64,000 nucleotides of DNA from Pseudomonas sp. MTM4 (GTDB lineage: Bacteria; Pseudomonadota; Gammaproteobacteria; Pseudomonadales; Pseudomonadaceae). Positions 27,415 to 35,212 of this stretch are shown here, in pieces. The notes under the pieces are model-generated. The model had not been told where the DNA came from. It was given only the letters and a program-made list of their open reading frames with translations, and made no database searches. Position numbers and translations under genes: made by a program. The stretch is taken from the NCBI RefSeq assembly GCF_019355055.1, contig NZ_CP048411.1, forward strand, positions 3,685,501 to 3,749,500, read 5' to 3'. Within the stretch, counting starts at the first letter, position 1. The number at the start of each line of letters is the position of its first letter.

Positions 27415-28520
27415 ACAGCAACGATCACGCCTGGATGGCCCGCGCGCTGCAACTGGCGCGCAAAGGCTTGTATTCGACACATCCCAATCCGCGAGTCGGT
27501 TGCGTCATCGTCAAGGATGGCGAGCTGATCGGCGAAGGTTGGCACGTACGAGCCGGCGAGCCGCATGCCGAGGTCCATGCGCTGCTTCAGGCCGGTGAAC
27601 GTGCGCGCGGTGCGACCGCCTACGTCACGCTAGAACCTTGCAGCCATCACGGACGGACGCCGCCCTGTGCCGAAGCGCTGGTCGAGGCGGGTATTGGGCG
27701 CGTGGTCGCGGCCATGCAGGACCCCAATCCGCAGGTTGCCGGCCGTGGTCTGGCACGCTTGCGCAGCGTCGGCATTGAGGTCGCCAGCGGCGTATTGGAA
27801 AACGAAGCGCGGGCGCTGAACGCCGGCTTCGTCAAACGCATGGAAACCGGCTTGCCACTGCTGCGCGCGAAACTTGCGATGAGCCTCGACGGCCGCACTG
27901 CCATGGCCAGCGGCGAAAGCCAATGGATCACCGGCCCGGCGGCACGCGCGGAAGTGCAGCGGCTGCGCGCGCAGTCCAGCGTGGTGCTGACCGGTGCCGA
28001 CACGGTGCTGATGGACAACGCGCGGCTGACGGTACGCGCTGCCGAGCTGGGGCTGGACGACGAACTGACCGCGCTGGCCATGCAGCGTCCACCGCTGCGC
28101 GTGTTGGTCGATGGACGTTTGCGCGTACCGCTGGATGCGCCGTTTTTTCAGGCTGGCTCGGCTTTGGTGGCCAGCACTGGCGATGAGCAGGCGGCAAGCT
28201 ATCAGGCGGCAGGTCATGAGTTATTGGCGCTAGCCAGCGATGTGGGTCGTGTCGATCTGCGTGGTCTGCTGGTCGAACTCGCCAATCGTGGCGCCAACGA
28301 AGTGCTGCTCGAAGCCGGCCCACGTCTCGCCGGTGCTTTTGCCGCGCTGGGGCTGGTCGATGAATACCAGATATTCGTCGCCGCGAAATTTCTCGGTTCC
28401 TCGGCGCGGCCGTTGCTTGACCTGCCGCTGGCGCGCATGAGCGAAGCGCCCGAAATGAAAATCGAGGATATCCGGGCGGTCGGCGACGACTGGCGCATCG
28501 TCGCTCGTCCGGTCGGCTGA
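27411..28520 (+). CDS. ribD: Bifunctional riboflavin deaminase/reductase RibD
   Basis: 369 aa; it catalyses the second and third steps of riboflavin synthesis: deamination of the pyrimidine and reduction of the ribosyl side chain. The N-terminal deaminase (about 1-145) has HAEVHAL (H52/E54) and [11 protein letters not shown] (C77, C86) for zinc. The C-terminal reductase (about 150-365) has [14 protein letters not shown] and [10 protein letters not shown]. It is coupled to nrdR. Unlike the compact Pseudomonas rib cluster, a convergent oxygenase-like gene separates it from ribE. Confidence 0.96.
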   Translation: MNSNDHAWMARALQLARKGLYSTHPNPRVGCVIVKDGELIGEGWHVRAGEPHAEVHALLQAGERARGATAYVTLEPCSHHGRTPPCAEALVEAGIGRVVAAMQDPNPQVAGRGLARLRSVGIEVASGVLENEARALNAGFVKRMETGLPLLRAKLAMSLDGRTAMASGESQWITGPAARAEVQRLRAQSSVVLTGADTVLMDNARLTVRAAELGLDDELTALAMQRPPLRVLVDGRLRVPLDAPFFQAGSALVASTGDEQAASYQAAGHELLALASDVGRVDLRGLLVELANRGANEVLLEAGPRLAGAFAALGLVDEYQIFVAAKFLGSSARPLLDLPLARMSEAPEMKIEDIRAVGDDWRIVARPVG

Positions 28521-28549
28521 CCCGATCTCGACCAGACGGATCAGCTCGC

Positions 28550-29317
28550 TCAATTCACCGGCTTGAGTCCATTGTGGTCAAGTTTCGCCCGGCGCTTGTT
28601 GGCTCCCAGCAGGAGCCGCGCCAGCAGGCTGTCATGGTGAGGGTTGCCGAAGTGGAACAGCGCGGTGGCGCGCAGCATGGCCGGGTCGCACTGGTCGTTG
28701 GCATGCAGGCTGCGGTAGCCCGAAAACAGATAGAGGTTGCCGGGCACCAGCTTCAAACGGATCGGCCGTAGCCAGCCGCGTTTCACCGCAAAGGCGACCA
28801 GTTTCTGGCTGAGAGTGTTATGCAGCACCGCCTTCTCGATCACGTTGCGCAAGGCATTGAAGCGAACGCGCCGCAGGTTCGGAAAGATGATCAAGTCGCC
28901 GCAGTGTTCACCCTCGGTCGGGATGAACAGCGGAAGCAGCGCGGTGACCGCCGTGGCATCGAAGTGATAGAAATGCGACTGCTTGAGTCCGTTGCGGCCT
29001 TGCAGACAGCGGATCACCGGGAAGATCTGCTCCGTTGCCGCAGGCTCCCGTCCCGTCTGGAGGTGATACAGCTCCGCCAGCGTTTCCTTCAAGGGGGCGG
29101 AAAGCGCCAATGCTGCCACGATGCTGCCGCCCAGCGCCTCGATGCCGTGAATTGCGAAGTACTCGCCCTCGTGATTGGCTGCTTGCTGCTCGATAAACGC
29201 GCGGCCTTGCTCGAGTACTTCGGCTGAAATGTATTGCTCGATGACCGCAAACCCATTGCGGTCGATCTCGGCAGCCTGAACGGCAGCCGACGTGTCCATA
29301 GCCGTAACCTCTGACAT
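28550..29317 (-). CDS. Putative 2OG-Fe(II) oxygenase (phytanoyl-CoA dioxygenase-like)
   Basis: 255 aa of unknown substrate. The double-stranded beta-helix signature is visible: HFDAT (H118/D120), the distal metal His in SLHAND (H205) and the 2OG-binding Arg in MLRATALFHF (R216). PGNLYLFSGYRSLHA is the usual penultimate strand. The N-terminus NGFAVIEQYISAEVLEQGRA resembles the opening of PhyH-type enzymes. ATG 29317 has GAGGG 6 nt upstream; longer forms lack one. It sits convergent to ribD between ribD and the FMN riboswitch. The family call is by motif only. Confidence 0.65.
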   Translation of the reverse strand: MSEVTAMDTSAAVQAAEIDRNGFAVIEQYISAEVLEQGRAFIEQQAANHEGEYFAIHGIEALGGSIVAALALSAPLKETLAELYHLQTGREPAATEQIFPVIRCLQGRNGLKQSHFYHFDATAVTALLPLFIPTEGEHCGDLIIFPNLRRVRFNALRNVIEKAVLHNTLSQKLVAFAVKRGWLRPIRLKLVPGNLYLFSGYRSLHANDQCDPAMLRATALFHFGNPHHDSLLARLLLGANKRRAKLDHNGLKPVN

Positions 29318-29660
29318 ACCCATCCCTCGCGGCACATGTGAAGGTTCGGAGCGTTCTTCCTGATCGTGTCCTGGTCTGCGCGGGGGATCGCCAAAAGTGC
29401 GAGCGGATCCTGGCTCGGCGTGTCGGTACGACGTAATGCGGAGTGACGTTCCATCCTGATCGTCTTGCTTTGCGTCGGCACGAGTTCGCGGCAATCGCGT
29501 TGTCAGGCCGATTCTGATGCGTATGGACAAACAAGCGCAGCGCTAGTTGCTTGAGATGAGGAATTTTTTTGAGCAGCTGCCTCGGCAGTCAAACGGTCGT
29601 TTGCCGGCTGCAGAATCGGCTCGTTTGTGGTAAAAACTGCGCCGGGTCCTAACCGACCCA
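29318..29660. other. Non-coding region before the FMN riboswitch
   Basis: No gene is supported. A palindrome CAAACG-GT-CGTTTG (29590-29603) sits inside a longer imperfect inverted repeat. An extended -10-like TGGTAAAAA at 29628-29636 would start transcription about 20 bp before the riboswitch; no good -35 accompanies it, so this promoter is tentative. Confidence 0.4.
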
Positions 29661-29930
29661 CGTTCTCAGGGCGGGGTGAGATTCCCCACCGGCGGTAATG
29701 GCGCAGCTATAAAAACATTGAAAGCGTAGCGAGCGCAGGGCAGGCAAGGCGTGATTCGACGAGAAAGCGGAATTTACTGCGGTGAATGAGCATTTCGAGG
29801 AGGATTACAACGCAGCATGACCTGAGCGCAGTAGCTTTCAATTCGTGCCTAGCCCGCGAGCGCTTGTCTTAGACAAGGTCAGCAGACCCGGTGTGATTCC
29901 GGGGCCGACGGTATAGTCCGGATGAGAGAG
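29661..29930 (+). promoter_or_regulatory. FMN riboswitch (RFN element) with large insert
   Basis: FMN-sensing leader controlling ribE and the genes after it. Conserved blocks: TTCTCAGGGCGGGGTGAGAT (29663-29682), CCCCACCGGCGGT, AGCCCGCGAGCG (29851-29862), GGTCAGCAGACCCGGTG and GGGGCCGACGGTATAGTCC, followed by GGATGAGAGAG. P1 pairs TTCTCA (29663-29668) with TGAGAG (29923-29928). The variable P3 arm normally takes only a short hairpin. Here GGCGC (29700-29704) pairs with GTGCC (29845-29849) around a 126-bp palindromic insert. All core residues recognised look intact. Confidence 0.95.
29717..29842. repeat. Palindromic MITE-like element inside the riboswitch P3 arm
   Basis: Terminal inverted repeats ATTGAAAGC (29717-29725) and GCTTTCAAT (29834-29842). 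Subterminal GTAGCGAGCGCAGGGCAGG and AACGCAGCATGACCTGAGCG complete the ends. The same end sequences occur inverted in the element at 12549-12696. It has no coding capacity. Because the whole insert is self-complementary at its ends, it extends the P3 stem and may leave aptamer folding intact. Confidence 0.8.
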
Positions 29931-29991
29931 AGCGGGATGCCTCGACGGGCGCCGTTCGTGCGCGCGTCTACTCCCTATCGATCTGCAGCGC

Positions 29992-30011
29992 CCTGTTTTA
30001 TCCAAAACAGG
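29992..30011 (+). promoter_or_regulatory. Leader hairpin, candidate ribE expression platform
   Basis: CCTGTTTT (29992-29999) pairs with AAAACAGG (30004-30011). The right arm takes in part of AGGAG (30009-30013), a good Shine-Dalgarno for the ATG at 30022. The first two bases could alternatively pair as GGGCGC (29947-29952) with GCGCCC (29988-29993), so two exclusive structures are possible. No T-run follows, which favours translational rather than transcriptional control. Confidence 0.45.
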
Positions 30012-30021
30012 AGTTGGTCAT

Positions 30022-30072
30022 ATGCATCGTTTCAACAGCCTTCCACGGGAGGCCGTATGTTCACAGGAATAA
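30022..30072 (+). CDS. Possible 16-codon leader peptide overlapping ribE
   Basis: MHRFNSLPREAVCSQE, with AGGAG 8 nt before the ATG. It ends 16 bases inside ribE in another frame, and the ribE ribosome-binding site (GGGAGG, about 30047-30052) lies within it. It could couple or limit translation of ribE, or be chance. There is no homology evidence. Confidence 0.3.
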   Translation: MHRFNSLPREAVCSQE

Positions 30073-30725
30073 TCGAGTCCATCGGGACCATTCGTGCGAT
30101 GACGCCCAAGGGCGGCGACGTCCGTGTGCTGGTCGAGACCGGCAAGCTGGACCTGTCAGACGTCAAACTTGGCGACAGCATCGCGGTCAACGGCGTCTGC
30201 CTGACTGCCGTGGAGTTGCCGGGCAGTGGCTTCTGGGCTGACGTGAGCCGCGAAACCCTGGCCCGTACTGCCTTCGTCGACCTCAAGGCCGGCAGCCGGG
30301 TGAATCTCGAGAAGGCCCTGACGCCGTCGAGTCGTCTCGGCGGGCATCTGGTCAGTGGTCACGTCGATGGCGTGGGTGAGGTGGTGGCGCGCGAGGAAAA
30401 CGCCCGCGCCGTGCAGTTCCGCATCCGCGCGCCGCGCGAGCTTGCCAAGTACATCGCGCTCAAGGGCTCGATCACGGTCGATGGCACCAGCCTGACGGTA
30501 AATACCGTGAACGGCGCGGAGTTCGAGCTCACCATCGTCCCGCACACCTTGGCCGAAACCATCATGGTCGACTACCGCCCCGGGCGGCAGGTGAATCTGG
30601 AAGTGGATCTGTTAGCGCGTTATTTAGAGCGCCTGCTGATGGGTGACAAGGCAGCCGAGCCGAATGCCTCGGGCCTGACAGAAAGCTTTCTGGCCGAAAA
30701 CGGCTACCTGAACCGCGCTCGTTAA
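30057..30725 (+). CDS. ribE: Riboflavin synthase, alpha subunit
   Basis: 222-residue enzyme that dismutates two molecules of 6,7-dimethyl-8-ribityllumazine into riboflavin and the pyrimidine precursor (also named RibC). Two lumazine-binding repeats are visible: MFTGIIESIGTIR and VNGVCLTAVELPGSGFWADV in the first; LGGHLVSGHVDGVGEVV and TVDGTSLTVNTVNG in the second. The start at ATG 30057 has GGGAGG just upstream. First gene of the FMN-riboswitch operon; ribBA follows after 19 bp. Confidence 0.96.
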   Translation: MFTGIIESIGTIRAMTPKGGDVRVLVETGKLDLSDVKLGDSIAVNGVCLTAVELPGSGFWADVSRETLARTAFVDLKAGSRVNLEKALTPSSRLGGHLVSGHVDGVGEVVAREENARAVQFRIRAPRELAKYIALKGSITVDGTSLTVNTVNGAEFELTIVPHTLAETIMVDYRPGRQVNLEVDLLARYLERLLMGDKAAEPNASGLTESFLAENGYLNRAR

Positions 30726-30744
30726 ATTAGAAGGATTCGGCCAC

Positions 30745-31824
30745 ATGGCTCTGAACACCGCTGAAGAACTGATTGAAGACATCCGCGCCGGCAAGATGGT
30801 CATCCTCATGGATGACGAGGATCGCGAGAATGAGGGTGACATCATCATCGCCTCGGAATGTGTGACCGCCGAGCACATCAATTTCATGGCCCGGTTCGCA
30901 CGCGGCCTGATCTGCATGCCCATGACCCGCGAGCGCTGTGAAACCCTGCAGCTGCCGCTGATGGCGCCGCGTAACGGCTCAGGCTTTGGCACCAAGTTCA
31001 CCGTTTCCATCGAGGCGGCGGTTGGCGTGACCACCGGCATCTCTGCTGCCGACCGCGCCCGCACCGTCCAGGCGGCAGTAGCGAAAGAGGCCAAGGCCGA
31101 GGACATCGTCAGCCCTGGTCACATCTTTCCGCTGATGGCTCAGCCCGGCGGCGTGCTGGCGCGTGCCGGTCACACCGAGGCGGCGTGCGATCTGGCGCGG
31201 ATGGCCGGTTTCGAGCCGTCCGGCGTGATCTGCGAAATCATGAACGACGACGGCACCATGGCGCGTCGGCCCGAACTGGAAGTCTTTGCCGAACAGCATG
31301 GCCTGAAGATCGGCACCATCGCCGACCTGATTCATTACCGGATGATCCACGAGCGCACCGTCGAGCGCGTTTCCGAGCAACCGCTGGAAACCGAGCTGGG
31401 GCAGTTCAAGCTGGTCACCTACCGCGACGGCGTTGAAGACACCGTCCATATGGCGCTGACCCGTGGCGAGATATCGCCGGAAGAGCCAACGCTGGTGCGC
31501 GTACATAACATGGAGCCGCTGCGCGATCTGCTGTTGGTCACCGTGCCAGGACGCTGGAGCCTGCGCGCTGCGATGAGCGAAGTGGCCAAGGCGGGCAGCG
31601 GCGTGGTGCTGTTGCTCGGTAATCCGCTGACTGGTCCGCAGTTGCTGGCGCAGCTCAACCGCCAGCAGCCGCCGACGCCCGCGACCTACAGCACCGTTGG
31701 TGCCGGCTCGCAGATTCTGCGCGACCTCGGCGTGCGCAAGATGCGCCTGATGAGTTCGCCAATGAAGTTCAACGCGATATCCGGCTTCGATCTGGAAGTT
31801 GTAGAATACCTGCCGGCCGAATAA
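30745..31824 (+). CDS. ribBA: 3,4-dihydroxy-2-butanone-4-phosphate synthase with degenerate cyclohydrolase domain
   Basis: 359 aa. The N-terminal RibB domain (about 1-200) makes the 4-carbon precursor from ribulose 5-phosphate: DDEDRENEGDII, then RARTVQAAV and GHIFPLMAQPGGVLARAGHT, are intact. The C-terminal domain (about 205-359) has the GTP cyclohydrolase II fold, but the zinc-binding cysteine motif is missing: RVHNMEPLRDLLL stands where RibA has [18 protein letters not shown]. It is therefore probably inactive in that step, which the separate ribA at 35213 supplies. Such hybrids are known in Pseudomonas and other proteobacteria. Confidence 0.94.
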   Translation: MALNTAEELIEDIRAGKMVILMDDEDRENEGDIIIASECVTAEHINFMARFARGLICMPMTRERCETLQLPLMAPRNGSGFGTKFTVSIEAAVGVTTGISAADRARTVQAAVAKEAKAEDIVSPGHIFPLMAQPGGVLARAGHTEAACDLARMAGFEPSGVICEIMNDDGTMARRPELEVFAEQHGLKIGTIADLIHYRMIHERTVERVSEQPLETELGQFKLVTYRDGVEDTVHMALTRGEISPEEPTLVRVHNMEPLRDLLLVTVPGRWSLRAAMSEVAKAGSGVVLLLGNPLTGPQLLAQLNRQQPPTPATYSTVGAGSQILRDLGVRKMRLMSSPMKFNAISGFDLEVVEYLPAE

Positions 31825-31829
31825 TCAGA

Positions 31830-31862
31830 GGCGCCGCGCAAGTCGCGGCGCCTTCGTTCTTT
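31830..31862 (+). terminator. Intra-operon hairpin between ribBA and ribH
   Basis: GGCGCCGCG (31830-31838) pairs with CGCGGCGCC (31844-31852), with a 5-nt loop, followed by TTCGTTCTTT. It looks like a weak intrinsic terminator or RNA-processing/stability hairpin inside the operon, starting six bases after the ribBA stop. Confidence 0.6.
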
Positions 31863-31882
31863 AAAGAGATGAGAAAACACCC

Positions 31883-32359
31883 ATGTCCCTGAAGACCATC
31901 GAAGGTACCTTCATCGCCCCGCAGGGCAAATTCGCCCTCGTAGTGGGCCGTTTCAACAGCTTCGTCGTCGAAAGCCTGGTGAGCGGCGCCGTCGATACGC
32001 TGGCACGCCACGGTATCCCGGAAGACGCCATCACTATCATTCGCGCGCCGGGCGCCTTCGAAATCCCGCTGGTGGCGCAGAAAGTCGCTCAGCAGGGTGA
32101 ATACGACGCCATCATCGCCCTCGGTGCGGTCATTCGTGGCGGTACTCCGCATTTCGAGTACGTCGCCGGTGAATGCACCAAGGGCCTGGCCCAGGTTTCC
32201 ATGGAATTCGGCGTGCCGGTCGCGTTTGGCGTACTGACCGTCGACTCCATCGAGCAGGCCATCGAGCGCTCCGGCACTAAGGCCGGCAACAAGGGCGCCG
32301 AAGCCGCACTCTCCGCTCTGGAAATGGTGAGCCTGCTGGCGCAGCTGGAGGCCAAGTGA
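31883..32359 (+). CDS. ribH: 6,7-dimethyl-8-ribityllumazine synthase
   Basis: 158-residue lumazine synthase, which condenses the RibD product with dihydroxybutanone phosphate and forms icosahedral or decameric shells. Motifs: [49 protein letters not shown] and the catalytic-His region, then [18 protein letters not shown]. It overlaps nusB by four bases (GTGA). Confidence 0.97.
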   Translation: MSLKTIEGTFIAPQGKFALVVGRFNSFVVESLVSGAVDTLARHGIPEDAITIIRAPGAFEIPLVAQKVAQQGEYDAIIALGAVIRGGTPHFEYVAGECTKGLAQVSMEFGVPVAFGVLTVDSIEQAIERSGTKAGNKGAEAALSALEMVSLLAQLEAK

Positions 32360-32838
32360 GCCTCAATCACGACGACAGCCAGGAGCCCCAGCCGAAGGCC
32401 AAGGGCAAGATCGCGACGCGCCGTGTGGCGCGTAGCCTGGCAATGCAGGCGCTGTATCAGTGGCACATGGCAGGCCAGAGCCTGAACGAAATCGAGGCGC
32501 AATTTCGCGTCGACAACGATTTCTCCGGCGTCGACGGCACTTACTTCCATGAGTTGCTGACTGGCGTGGCGCGCGCCAAGACGGAAGTCGATGGCGCCAT
32601 CGTGCCGCATCTCGATCGTCCGCTGGATGAGCTCGACCCGGTGGAACTCGCCGTCCTGCGCCTGTCCACCTACGAGCTGATGCACCGCATCGACGTGCCG
32701 TACCGCGTGGTGATCAACGAAGGCATCGAGCTGGCCAAGGTATTCGGCGCTACCGATGGACACAAGTTCGTCAACGGTGTGCTGGATAAGCTGGCGCCCA
32801 GCCTGCGCAGCGCTGAAGTCAACGCTCGCAAGCGCTGA
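32356..32838 (+). CDS. nusB: Transcription antitermination factor NusB
   Basis: 160-residue all-helical NusB, which binds boxA with NusE in rRNA antitermination. The GTG start overlaps the ribH stop. Characteristic segments: [20 protein letters not shown] at the N-terminus and [20 protein letters not shown], then [11 protein letters not shown], at the C-terminus. The linkage ribH-nusB-thiL is conserved in many proteobacteria. Confidence 0.96.
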   Translation: MSLNHDDSQEPQPKAKGKIATRRVARSLAMQALYQWHMAGQSLNEIEAQFRVDNDFSGVDGTYFHELLTGVARAKTEVDGAIVPHLDRPLDELDPVELAVLRLSTYELMHRIDVPYRVVINEGIELAKVFGATDGHKFVNGVLDKLAPSLRSAEVNARKR

Positions 32839-32852
32839 GACTGCACCGACCG

Positions 32853-33812
32853 ATGGGTGAGTTCGAACTGATCCGCCGCTACTTCGCCGCCGCCGCTTGT
32901 GCCAGGGCTGGCGGCGATGTTGCGTTGGGCATCGGTGATGATTGCGCTCTGCTGGCATTGCCGGCAGGCGAGCAACTGGCGGTTTCCACCGATACGCTGG
33001 TTGCTGGCGTACATTTTCCCGATTCCTGCGATCCCTACCTGCTCGGCCAGCGCGCGCTTGCGGTATCGACCAGCGATCTGGCTGGCATGGGTGCCACGCC
33101 GATCGGTTTTACCCTTGCGCTGACGTTGCCGACGGCCGATTCCAGCTGGCTGTGCGAATTCGCTCGCGGGCTCGACGCGATGGCGGCAGGCTGCTCGATG
33201 CGTCTGATCGGCGGCGATACCACGCGCGGTCCGCTGAGCATGACGCTGACGGTGTTCGGACGTGTGCCGGCAGGCCAGGCATTGCTGCGCAGCGGGGCGC
33301 AACCGGGTGATCTGCTCTGCGTTGGCGGTGCGCTGGGCGATGCCGCGGGTGCATTGCCGATCGTGTTGGGTGAGCGTGAGAGCGATACGGTCGAGGCGGC
33401 GGCGCTTTTGCGACGCTACTGGACACCTCAACCGCAGCTCGCGTTGGGACGCGCTTTGCGCGGCAAGGCCACGGCCGCGCTGGATATCTCCGATGGTCTG
33501 CTGGCCGATTGTGCGCATATTGCCGCCGCGTCCAGAGTCTCGCTGTGCATAGAGCAGTCCAGCGTGCCGCTTTCGAAGGTATTGCTGGGCTTCGCTGGTG
33601 CGGAACAGGCCCTGCAGTGCGGCTTGACCGGCGGTGATGATTATCTGCTGGCGTTCACCCTGCCAGCCGAGGCGTTACCGGCGCTGCTGGATGAGGGTTG
33701 GCCAATCCATGTGATCGGCCACGTAACGTCGGGCGAGGGTGTGCAGCTACTCGACGCCGGCGGCAATGCCATCGGCGTCGGCCCTCGTGGCTACAATCAT
33801 TTCGAGAGCTGA
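32853..33812 (+). CDS. thiL: Thiamine-monophosphate kinase
   Basis: 319-residue kinase that makes thiamine diphosphate from thiamine monophosphate using ATP. Motifs: GEFELIRRYF at the start, GIGDDCALL (metal/ATP site), VSTDTLVAGVHF, GQRALAVSTSDLAGMGATPI, GGDTTRG and ALDISDGLLADC, with TGGDDYLLAFT in the C-terminal half. It lies 15 bp after nusB. Confidence 0.96.
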   Translation: MGEFELIRRYFAAAACARAGGDVALGIGDDCALLALPAGEQLAVSTDTLVAGVHFPDSCDPYLLGQRALAVSTSDLAGMGATPIGFTLALTLPTADSSWLCEFARGLDAMAAGCSMRLIGGDTTRGPLSMTLTVFGRVPAGQALLRSGAQPGDLLCVGGALGDAAGALPIVLGERESDTVEAAALLRRYWTPQPQLALGRALRGKATAALDISDGLLADCAHIAAASRVSLCIEQSSVPLSKVLLGFAGAEQALQCGLTGGDDYLLAFTLPAEALPALLDEGWPIHVIGHVTSGEGVQLLDAGGNAIGVGPRGYNHFES

Positions 33813-33847
33813 CCGGCCTATCCAGGCCTGAACGAGAGGACAACCCG

Positions 33848-34348
33848 TTGACCGATTCCCTGCAGCCTGCCGCCGAGCCAATGCCCGTGTCGGTATGGAG
33901 CAATCCCTGGCATAACCTGGCTTTCGGTTTTGGATCGGGTACCTTGCCAAAAGCGCCCGGTACCTGGGGGTCGCTGGTGGCGCTGGCGTTCGTGCCGCTA
34001 TGGCAGGCCATGCCCGGCTGGGGCTACGGCCTGGTGATCGTCGCCAGCATGCTGTTCGGCATCTGGCTGTGCGGCAAGGTCGCGCAGGATCTGGGCGTGC
34101 ATGACCATGAAGGCATCGTCTGGGACGAGTTTGCTGGGATTTGGATCACCTTCTGGCTGGTGCCGGCAGGCTGGCACTGGTTGTTGCTCGGCTTCGTCGT
34201 GTTTCGCGTGCTGGACATCGTCAAGCCCTGGCCGCTGAGCTGGATCGATCGAAATGTGACCGGTGGCCTCGGGATCATGCTCGACGACATTCTCGCCGGC
34301 TTCGCCGCCTGTGCGGTGGTGCATCTGGTCGTCATGCTGCTTGGCTGA
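33848..34348 (+). CDS. pgpA: Phosphatidylglycerophosphatase A
   Basis: 166-residue inner-membrane lipid phosphatase, which converts PGP to phosphatidylglycerol. PgpA signature: FGSGTLPKAPGTWGSL near residue 25, HDHEGIVWDEFAGIWI (metal ligands) and FRVLDIVKPWPLSWIDRNV. The start is assigned to TTG 33848 because GAGAGGA lies about 7 nt upstream; ATG 33881 is the alternative. Downstream of thiL by 35 bp. Confidence 0.93.
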   Translation: MTDSLQPAAEPMPVSVWSNPWHNLAFGFGSGTLPKAPGTWGSLVALAFVPLWQAMPGWGYGLVIVASMLFGIWLCGKVAQDLGVHDHEGIVWDEFAGIWITFWLVPAGWHWLLLGFVVFRVLDIVKPWPLSWIDRNVTGGLGIMLDDILAGFAACAVVHLVVMLLG

Positions 34349-34432
34349 GCCGGGCTGTGCGTCTGGTCGCTGTAACCAGCGCATGGCCATGGAAGAATGC
34401 CGTTCCGCCCGTGCCTCAAGGAAGATCCCCCG

Positions 34433-35080
34433 ATGCGTTCCGTCGCCCTGCTGCTCGCTGCCACGCTGTCGCTGATTGCTTTCACCGGTACCGCCGCGCC
34501 GCGCGTACAGGTGGTGGGCCTGTTTCCCGGCGCTGCAGTTCTTAACGTCGATGGCCAGCGCAAGTTGGTCCGTGTCGGGCAGATGGGGCCGGGCGGTGTC
34601 GAAGTGATCAGTGCCGACGCCAAAGGTGCCGTGCTGCGCATCGAAGGTGTCGAGCGGAGCTACAGTCTTAGCCGTGAGCTGAGCTCGGGCTTTGCCGAGC
34701 CCGAGCGTAAGCAACTGAGCATCGCCAAGGGGCAGGGTGGCCATTACTGGATCGCTGGTTCGATCAACGGCCAACCGGTGCAGTTTCTCGTCGACACCGG
34801 CGCTACCTCGGTGGCGTTCAATGAAAATCAGGCGCGCCGTCTGGGCATCGACTATCGCGTCGACGGCAAGCAGATCGTGGTCGGCACTGCCAGCGGTACG
34901 GCAAAGGCCTGGCAGGTACATCTGAACAGCGTCAAGGTCGGCGCCATCGATGTGATGGGCGTGGAGGCGGTGGTGGTGGAAGGCTCATCGCCCACCGAGG
35001 CGCTGCTGGGCATGAGTTTTCTCGGCCGGGTCAGCTGGCGCGAGGACCAGGGCGTGTTGAGGCTTGAGTCGAAGATTTAA
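34433..35080 (+). CDS. Exported retropepsin-like aspartic protease
   Basis: 215-residue clan AA protein with a signal peptide (MRSVALLLAATLSLIAFTGT, then AA). The single catalytic motif FLVDTGATSVAFNENQARRL has its Asp at 121, and LLGMSFLGRVSWREDQGVLR near the end is the typical closing strand of the TIGR02281-like family. One motif per chain implies a dimer. The start at ATG 34433 has GGAAG upstream. Its substrate is unknown; it sits between pgpA and ribA. Confidence 0.87.
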   Translation: MRSVALLLAATLSLIAFTGTAAPRVQVVGLFPGAAVLNVDGQRKLVRVGQMGPGGVEVISADAKGAVLRIEGVERSYSLSRELSSGFAEPERKQLSIAKGQGGHYWIAGSINGQPVQFLVDTGATSVAFNENQARRLGIDYRVDGKQIVVGTASGTAKAWQVHLNSVKVGAIDVMGVEAVVVEGSSPTEALLGMSFLGRVSWREDQGVLRLESKI

Positions 35081-35082
35081 GC

Positions 35083-35173
35083 GAAGCAGCTGGAAGCCTG
35101 AAGCTGAAAGCTTGAAGTCAAAACATAAGCGTGTGGCGTCAGCCTGCACACGGGCTTCAAGCTTGCTTCTGCT
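35083..35173. repeat. Imperfect inverted repeat of AGCTTGAAG motifs
   Basis: AAGCAGCTGGAAGCCTGAAG with following AGCTGAAAGCTTGAAG (35085-35117), and the inverted GGCTTCAAGCTTGCTTCTGC (35153-35172), flank a 35-bp centre just upstream of ribA. Related motifs are at 6415-6479 and 9061-9085. Confidence 0.65.
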
Positions 35174-35212
35174 GTTACAATGCCCGCTTTTCCGCCTTCT
35201 GGAGTCTCTCCG

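Noticed and set aside
30014..30241. 75-codon plus-strand frame at the ribE start
   Set aside because: Out of frame with ribE and covered by its conserved N-terminus; only the 16-codon ORF at 30022 has a good ribosome-binding site.
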